From NCBI GenBank assembly GCA_017474845.1, contig JAFVGS010000001.1, forward strand, positions 1 through 46,079: a stretch of DNA of 46,079 nt, given 5' to 3'. This document shows positions 41,637-46,079 of the stretch, in pieces. This DNA is from Prevotella sp. GTDB lineage: Bacteria; Bacteroidota; Bacteroidia; Bacteroidales; Bacteroidaceae. Made by a program: the position numbers and the translations under genes. Below the pieces are notes generated by a model. That model saw nothing but the letters and a program-made list of their open reading frames with translations. It was not told the origin of the DNA and made no database searches. Positions within the stretch are counted from its first letter, which is position 1, and each line of letters begins with the position of its first letter.

Positions 41637-41690
41637 TACAAGGGCCTGGTGTTACAGGAGGACGATGCGCAGGGTAGGGGTCTGATATGA
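41358..41690 (+). pseudogene. IS1380-family transposase fragment
   Basis: About 93 N-terminal codons of a transposase (MAKIQQKSEKISAFGGIFFV, then SSVIDSHLGLRS, GYQYSEITRAVFSVFCCGG, VPSADTVLRG), matching the copy at 45766. After codon 93 the frame continues into foreign sequence and stops at 41690. DDE catalytic residues are absent, so the product is dead. IS1380-type identification is by recollection of the GYQYSEIIRA and SADTILRAIEEL blocks in Bacteroides elements. Confidence 0.8.
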
Positions 41691-41699
41691 TTTCTTCAT
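41652..41699 (-). pseudogene. Remnant of a second MKKxYxxPxxRVVxL small gene
   Basis: ATG at 41699, 32 bp after the stop of the 1284-residue protein. It reads MKKSYQTPTLRIVLL and then TAA, where the intact relative at 37127 continues RHRCQFLL. The codons after the stop still read HQALV before the IS fragment border at 41636, so the gene seems to have suffered both a nonsense change and truncation. A functional 15-residue peptide cannot be excluded. Confidence 0.55.
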
Positions 41700-41731
41700 T
41701 GCTTTATCTGTTTATTAGTTAAATGAATCTG

Positions 41732-44700
41732 TTATTTGCGTACGACCTTGCGACCGTTTCTGATGACGATGCCCTTCACGTTTCCGTTGATGGGGCGACC
41801 GCTGAGGTCGAAGACACGCTGGGTGCCGTCGGCGTCGATGGTGCGGACGACGGGCCCGATGGCGTTAGGACCACTGCCTTCACCGGGGTTGTAGCTGCCG
41901 CTGAACATCATGGCGAGGCTGCGGGCACTGTTGGGCATAGTGGCCTGGAAGTAGGCACGGAAGGGACCGACGTAGGCACGCGGCTCGGCGCTGGGCACCT
42001 TGTACCAGATGCCGTCGCTCTGCAGGATGTAGGCGGGCTTCTGTGCGTCATAGAGCGTGGCATTGGGAATGGTGGCGGTGCTGCCCTTGAACTGGTAGGA
42101 GGCGCCGTCGATGACGGTGGTGCCTGCCGTCTGGTGCTGCTCCACGCTGCCTGCCTGAGCATTGACGTAGGCTCCGCCTTTGCTCACTACTATATAATAA
42201 GGTGTAAAGGCTGCCATCTGTCCGCCTTGCACCTCGCTGAAGGTGACGGTGGTCACGCCCTCGACGTCTTCAATCACCGACGGGGCATAGACCTTGGCTT
42301 GGCTGTTATCTTCGACGTTGAGTGTCCAGGCGAAGGGCAGACATACGGTGTAGCCCTTGTCTTCGTAGCCCTCGGTCGTGATGCGGGCCCTAAAGTCGCG
42401 GTCGTAGCTGCCGCAGGGGAACGTGAACGCCACCTTCGGGTCAAAGTCCCAACCATCGGTCAGCATGAGCTCTGTGCCCACGTTGCCGATGACCACGTTC
42501 TTCTCGCCGTTGGCATCATGACTCTTGTCGGCAGGCAGGTAGATGATGGTCTGTTCGGAAAGACCAGCGAAGGGGAGCTTAGTATAAATCACACGCTCAA
42601 CAGCAGTCGGATTACGTCTTACTGTCACGCCGGCGGAACTGAGCCAGCCTCCCTGCTCCCAGTCATTGCACTGGCTGAAATCGACGTAGCGCAGGTTGTC
42701 GCAGCCGATGAACATGTCGTTGGAGGAACTGACCATGGTGGAGGGGAAGGTGATGCTTGTCAGCTGGGTGCAGTAGGCGAAAGCATTGTCATAGACATAA
42801 TTTACGCCTGAAGGCACGGTGTAGTCGCCGCTTTTTGCACCCTTCGCGGCACAGACATAGAGAGAGGTGCCGCTTTTGGAGAAGAGCACACCATCTTCAG
42901 CCTTCAGCGCCGTGTTGCCAGCCGCTACGGTGATGGTGGCCAGATTGGGGCAGTTGATGAAAGCATTACTACTCACTTCTGAGACTCCAGTACCAATGTT
43001 GATGCTGGCGAGCGCGGGACACGAAGCGAGAGCCATGTCGCCCAGTCCTGTGATGCTGTTAGGCAGCGAGAGGGAGGTGATTCCTGTACCGTAGAAGGCC
43101 TTGTTGCCGATGTATTGCAGACCCTCTGGCAGCGTGATGCTGGCGACGTCGCTGCGCTCACAGAACACTTCGGTGTAAATCTTCGTCACGGGCTTGCTGA
43201 TGTCGCTGACGTTGATGGTGGCAGGAATGGTCACGTTGCCGCCCGCGCCAATATACTCTTTTACATAGTATGATGTTGCATCGTCGTTGTTCGGATAGAA
43301 TACGAAGTCACCCTCTATCACCGTGGGGTCATCAGTGGTGTATTTACCCAAGCTGGCAGGAATGGGCAGATCGTTCTTTACAGTGAAATAGAACCAGTTG
43401 TCGCCCAGGTCCGACTGCATGCCGTCTTGGGGGGCGATGGTTTTGGGGCAGTTGGTCTCCGTCACGCTGGCAGCGCTGCCACGGCCGGCGACCAAGGGGA
43501 GCCATGTGTCGTTCAGATCAGTGGCATAGCAACGGGTGACGGTCATTGTGCCATTGCTGCCGCCGATGAGTCCTGCCTTCAGCTCGCCCTGGGTGGAGCG
43601 GGTGATGGTGGCGACGCAGCCGCAGTCGGTGATAGCGCCGCGCAGCACGTTGCCGCAGATGCCGCCTGCCCATGCCGCATCGTTAGTGTTGGCGTAGGCA
43701 GTGGTGACGGAGCCTTTGAAGTAGCAGCGCTCGATGGTGGCGTAGGCTATGTTCTTGTCGTCGGCCACGCGTCCGCCGATGCCGCCCACGCTGCCCAAGC
43801 CTGAGACGGAGCTGTTCTCTACCAGCACGTCGCTGATGTAGCAGGGGCTGTAGACGGTGGTGCCGAAGAGCACACCCACGTGGTTCTCTCCGAGGATGCT
43901 GGCACGGTCGATACGGACGTTGTGGACGTAGGCGTTCATAAGAGCACCGAAGAGGCCCACGTTGTCATTCGCAGAAGTGATGCTCAGGTTGCTGATGGTG
44001 TGGCTCTGGCCGTTGAACTCGCCCATGAAAGGATGATCGGTTATGCCGATGGTAGGCATGAGGACACCCGTCATGTCGATGTCGGCACCCAGTCGCACCA
44101 CGCGGCCCTCATAGGTGCAAATGCCGTTGTTGACCTCTTCGGCCAGCGCCACGAGTTCGGCGGCTGTGGTGATGACCTTGTCGCCGGCGTAGTTCGACTG
44201 AAGCTGCGGCCATAGATTCTCCATCTTCTTGAACCTGGAGTCCGACCCCATATCGAAAGAGCGCATGTCCGCAGCGGTCTTGCCTTCAGCTATCGTTTTG
44301 CCTGCAGCAGTATGCTCTAATAGTTTTACGGGAGCAAGTGTACACAATTCAGTGTTGTAGTAGTTGTTTGACACGGGAAACTCTTCTACGGTAGAGATGC
44401 CATAAACGACAGCAGCCTTCTTTTCGGTGTTGCCGTCAACAGTGGCATGAATCATATTGTTCTTTATCGTATAAAACCGATACCCGGACGAAGAGTAATC
44501 GGTACCCAAGGTTCCGATGGCACCGCCCACTATATCATCACCGCTGACGGAGCAGTTCAAGACAAGATTGTCTTTGACATTGATCTGAGCCTGTTTGGAA
44601 TAAAAGTCATTACTGAATTTTACTGACCAATCTGTCCCAAGCAAGGCGCCAGCATATTCATCCTCACCACGGACGGTGGTGTTGATGACGCGGTTCCTTT

Positions 44701-45586
44701 CAATGTTTGCAAGCGTTGCCTTGCCAATAATGCCGCCTGCTATATCATCGGTTGTGGATATAGTGCAATTCATGATCAGACAATCAATGCATTGTACTCT
44801 TTGCTCATTGTCAACACGGATAGCATTACCATTCTTATAGTATTTTCCGTCAACGTCGGGATCTTCAGTTGCAAATCCAATGATGCCGCCAACGCCGGTC
44901 GCATCGCCAGTTACAGAACAGTCGATGACGCGTATGCCTTCAAATTTACAGCCTGTATAGACTCGCGTATTTGTATTCTCATCTGTGTACCAGTCCGGGG
45001 AAGCTTTCCCACAGATGATACCGGCATAGGTATTTTCACCCAAAAGGCCGGAACCATCGCCTATGACATGATAGTTACGCACGACCAGGTCTTTGATATA
45101 GCCGCCTTTAAGAACCTTAAAAAGGCCTTGGAAATAACCTTGGAAATAGGATGATTGCAAGGCATAGCCGTGGCGGATGGTGTGGCCATGGCCGTCGAAC
45201 GTAGCCTGAATACCATAGATATTACTACGCGTGATGGAGAAATAATAGCCGCCAAGGTCTATGTCGCACAGCAGGTGTACGTTCGTACTACGGAGTTTCT
45301 TATCGGAATCTTTATCGTGAATTTCCCGAGCATACCGCGCCAGCTGCGCAGCGTTGCGGATTTCGATTTCGCCGGCGCTGTTGACAGTGTATTCCTGCAT
45401 CGACTGTCCGTCCCACTGGCTGTAGCCGTCAATGGTGAGGTTGGCGCCGTTCTGCCCGAACGAGGTGTTGAGGGTCCAGTCGTCGATGTCACTCGGTTCT
45501 CGCTGTGCTGCTGCCGGCAGCGCTGTCAGAAGGCTTGCGACCACCATCAGGGCCACCAGCCATTGTTTGGTAATGTTTCTTTTCAT
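41732..45586 (-). CDS. Large surface protein with GLUG-like and BspA-type repeats
   Basis: 1284-residue exported protein. Signal peptide MKRNITKQWLVALMVVASLL ending ALPAAAQ. Residues about 60-740 are a beta-helix region with GLUG-like repeats (ADIDMTGVLMPTIGITDHP, FMGEFNGQSHTISNLSI, NDNVGLFGALMNAYVHNV). A BspA-type leucine-rich repeat domain follows at about 790-960 (LPEGLQYIGNKAFYGTGIT, LPNSITGLGDMALASCPAL, VNYVYDNAFAYCTQLTSITF). It ends in the tail RVFDLSGRPINGNVKG and IVIRNGRKVVRK, akin to that of the 1333-residue protein. Probable adhesin or matrix protein. An IS1380-type end starts 15 bp upstream of the ATG, which leaves no room for an independent promoter except within the IS. Base composition is typical of the genome. 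Confidence 0.87.
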   Translation of the reverse strand: MKRNITKQWLVALMVVASLLTALPAAAQREPSDIDDWTLNTSFGQNGANLTIDGYSQWDGQSMQEYTVNSAGEIEIRNAAQLARYAREIHDKDSDKKLRSTNVHLLCDIDLGGYYFSITRSNIYGIQATFDGHGHTIRHGYALQSSYFQGYFQGLFKVLKGGYIKDLVVRNYHVIGDGSGLLGENTYAGIICGKASPDWYTDENTNTRVYTGCKFEGIRVIDCSVTGDATGVGGIIGFATEDPDVDGKYYKNGNAIRVDNEQRVQCIDCLIMNCTISTTDDIAGGIIGKATLANIERNRVINTTVRGEDEYAGALLGTDWSVKFSNDFYSKQAQINVKDNLVLNCSVSGDDIVGGAIGTLGTDYSSSGYRFYTIKNNMIHATVDGNTEKKAAVVYGISTVEEFPVSNNYYNTELCTLAPVKLLEHTAAGKTIAEGKTAADMRSFDMGSDSRFKKMENLWPQLQSNYAGDKVITTAAELVALAEEVNNGICTYEGRVVRLGADIDMTGVLMPTIGITDHPFMGEFNGQSHTISNLSITSANDNVGLFGALMNAYVHNVRIDRASILGENHVGVLFGTTVYSPCYISDVLVENSSVSGLGSVGGIGGRVADDKNIAYATIERCYFKGSVTTAYANTNDAAWAGGICGNVLRGAITDCGCVATITRSTQGELKAGLIGGSNGTMTVTRCYATDLNDTWLPLVAGRGSAASVTETNCPKTIAPQDGMQSDLGDNWFYFTVKNDLPIPASLGKYTTDDPTVIEGDFVFYPNNDDATSYYVKEYIGAGGNVTIPATINVSDISKPVTKIYTEVFCERSDVASITLPEGLQYIGNKAFYGTGITSLSLPNSITGLGDMALASCPALASINIGTGVSEVSSNAFINCPNLATITVAAGNTALKAEDGVLFSKSGTSLYVCAAKGAKSGDYTVPSGVNYVYDNAFAYCTQLTSITFPSTMVSSSNDMFIGCDNLRYVDFSQCNDWEQGGWLSSAGVTVRRNPTAVERVIYTKLPFAGLSEQTIIYLPADKSHDANGEKNVVIGNVGTELMLTDGWDFDPKVAFTFPCGSYDRDFRARITTEGYEDKGYTVCLPFAWTLNVEDNSQAKVYAPSVIEDVEGVTTVTFSEVQGGQMAAFTPYYIVVSKGGAYVNAQAGSVEQHQTAGTTVIDGASYQFKGSTATIPNATLYDAQKPAYILQSDGIWYKVPSAEPRAYVGPFRAYFQATMPNSARSLAMMFSGSYNPGEGSGPNAIGPVVRTIDADGTQRVFDLSGRPINGNVKGIVIRNGRKVVRK

Positions 45587-45601
45587 AACAGTTTAGTTAA
45601 T

Positions 45602-46079
45602 CCTAAATTCCGCAGCACTTTAGTTTAAATTTCTTTATAAGTTCCTGAGCAACAAAAAGTTCTTGCTGGGGCAAGCGGCAAAGCCGAGCGGCTCAGGATT
45701 TGGCCATGTCAGATTTTTCACTTACCTTAGTGCTGCAAATCAAGACAAGCAAAATCATCAATGACATGGCAAAGGTACAACAAAAATCTGAGAAAATCAC
45801 CGCTTTTGGCGGAATATTTTTCGTCTTGGACAAATTTGACCGTATTCTGTCCTCTGTAATCGACTCCCACCTGGGACTTCGCAGTAAGTTGATAGGCTAT
45901 CAGTACAGCGAGATAATACGGGCCGTCTTCTCCGTTTTCTGCTGTGGCGGCGACTGCATGGAAGACCTCAACCTGTATCTGAAGGATGTGCTTACCGAGC
46001 GTCCACATACGCGTGTTCCAAGTGCAGACACGGTGCTGCGCGGCATAGAAGAACTGGCAACGGAGAACATATCATACAC
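45602..46079 (+). mobile_element. IS1380-type insertion sequence, left part (runs off window)
   Basis: Same left border and structured end as the copy at 41193, followed by the 5' part of the transposase gene up to the window end. The first 164 bp are non-coding. On the minus strand a TACCTTTG element at 45777-45770 points outward to the 1284-residue surface protein gene. Confidence 0.85.
45766..46079 (+). CDS. IS1380-family transposase, N-terminal part
   Basis: Partial gene, open at the window end; 104 codons present. Begins MAKVQQKSEKITAFGGIFFV and includes LDKFDRILSSVIDSHLGLRS, IGYQYSEIIRAVFSVFCCGG, VPSADTVLRGIEELATENIS. It belongs to the DDE transposases of the IS1380 family by its N-terminal block; the catalytic DDE part lies beyond the window. 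The start at 45766 is supported by the equal spacing from the left border in both copies (164 and 165 bp). Confidence 0.85.
   Translation, partial: MAKVQQKSEKITAFGGIFFVLDKFDRILSSVIDSHLGLRSKLIGYQYSEIIRAVFSVFCCGGDCMEDLNLYLKDVLTERPHTRVPSADTVLRGIEELATENISY

Noticed and set aside
41723-42811. 362-codon plus-strand frame
   Set aside because: Antisense to the 1284-residue surface protein; same GC-periodicity artefact.

Overview
The window reads as a chromosomal piece of a Bacteroidales anaerobe, most likely Prevotella/Segatella. Support: promoter elements of the Bacteroidetes type (TTTG or TTGT, 19-20 bp, TAnnTTTG) and no Shine-Dalgarno sequences; class III ribonucleotide reductase and rubrerythrin; a LytS/LytTR pair; BspA/InlB-repeat surface proteins with short 'DLxGR' C-terminal tails; an HU-HIG protein next to a VirE-type primase cassette; and an IS1380-type insertion sequence. 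The genus is inferred and no database was consulted.

Layout. 0-2.1 kb: rubrerythrin, a repeat-rich spacer and an SPFH membrane protein. 2.1-7.7 kb (minus strand): outer-membrane TonB-dependent-receptor-like protein, LytS-type kinase, LytTR regulator and a secreted CE2-type esterase. 7.9-11.9 kb: two uncharacterised exported proteins and a TPR lipoprotein with an internal membrane segment and an HTH-like end. 12.2-16.4 kb: a methyltransferase, nrdG and nrdD with a clear promoter and a repeated leader motif, and a small lipoprotein. 16.6-18.6 kb: ruvB, coaD and ybeY. 18.6-24.6 kb (minus): a close-packed series of a TPR/OmpA-like lipoprotein, a TlpA-like lipoprotein without the redox cysteines, a YifB/ComM ATPase, a Fur-family repressor, a HAD phosphatase and a thioesterase, the last three overlapping. 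24.7 kb: tRNA-Leu(UAA). 24.9-28.3 kb: an OYE-type flavin/Fe-S oxidoreductase coupled to a GH105 hydrolase.

Accessory region. 28.4-32.5 kb (minus): HU-HIG DNA-binding protein, superfamily-3-like helicase, AEP/VirE_N primase-like protein and a small basic protein, led by an AT-rich palindromic tract and a possible attenuator. 32.7-36.7 kb (plus): a compact four-gene operon with an EcoRI-family adenine methylase, a DUF262-HNH nuclease, an unrecognised 145-residue protein and an Mrr-type endonuclease. This looks like a restriction or anti-phage island. It is preceded by about 300 bp with at least eight possible helices and mutually exclusive pairings, which is the strongest candidate here for an undescribed element.

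36.7-46.1 kb: a pair of long GGGACGGTTC hairpins, then a tandem arrangement of (large surface protein, tiny MKKxYxxPxxRVVxL protein, IS1380 end). The first unit is intact, with a 55-residue small gene. In the second unit the small gene is cut to 15 codons by a nonsense codon and by the truncated IS copy. A second IS1380 copy runs off the window. Several short interspersed repeats occur at gene borders and also inside coding sequence, for example in the linker of the LytTR regulator.
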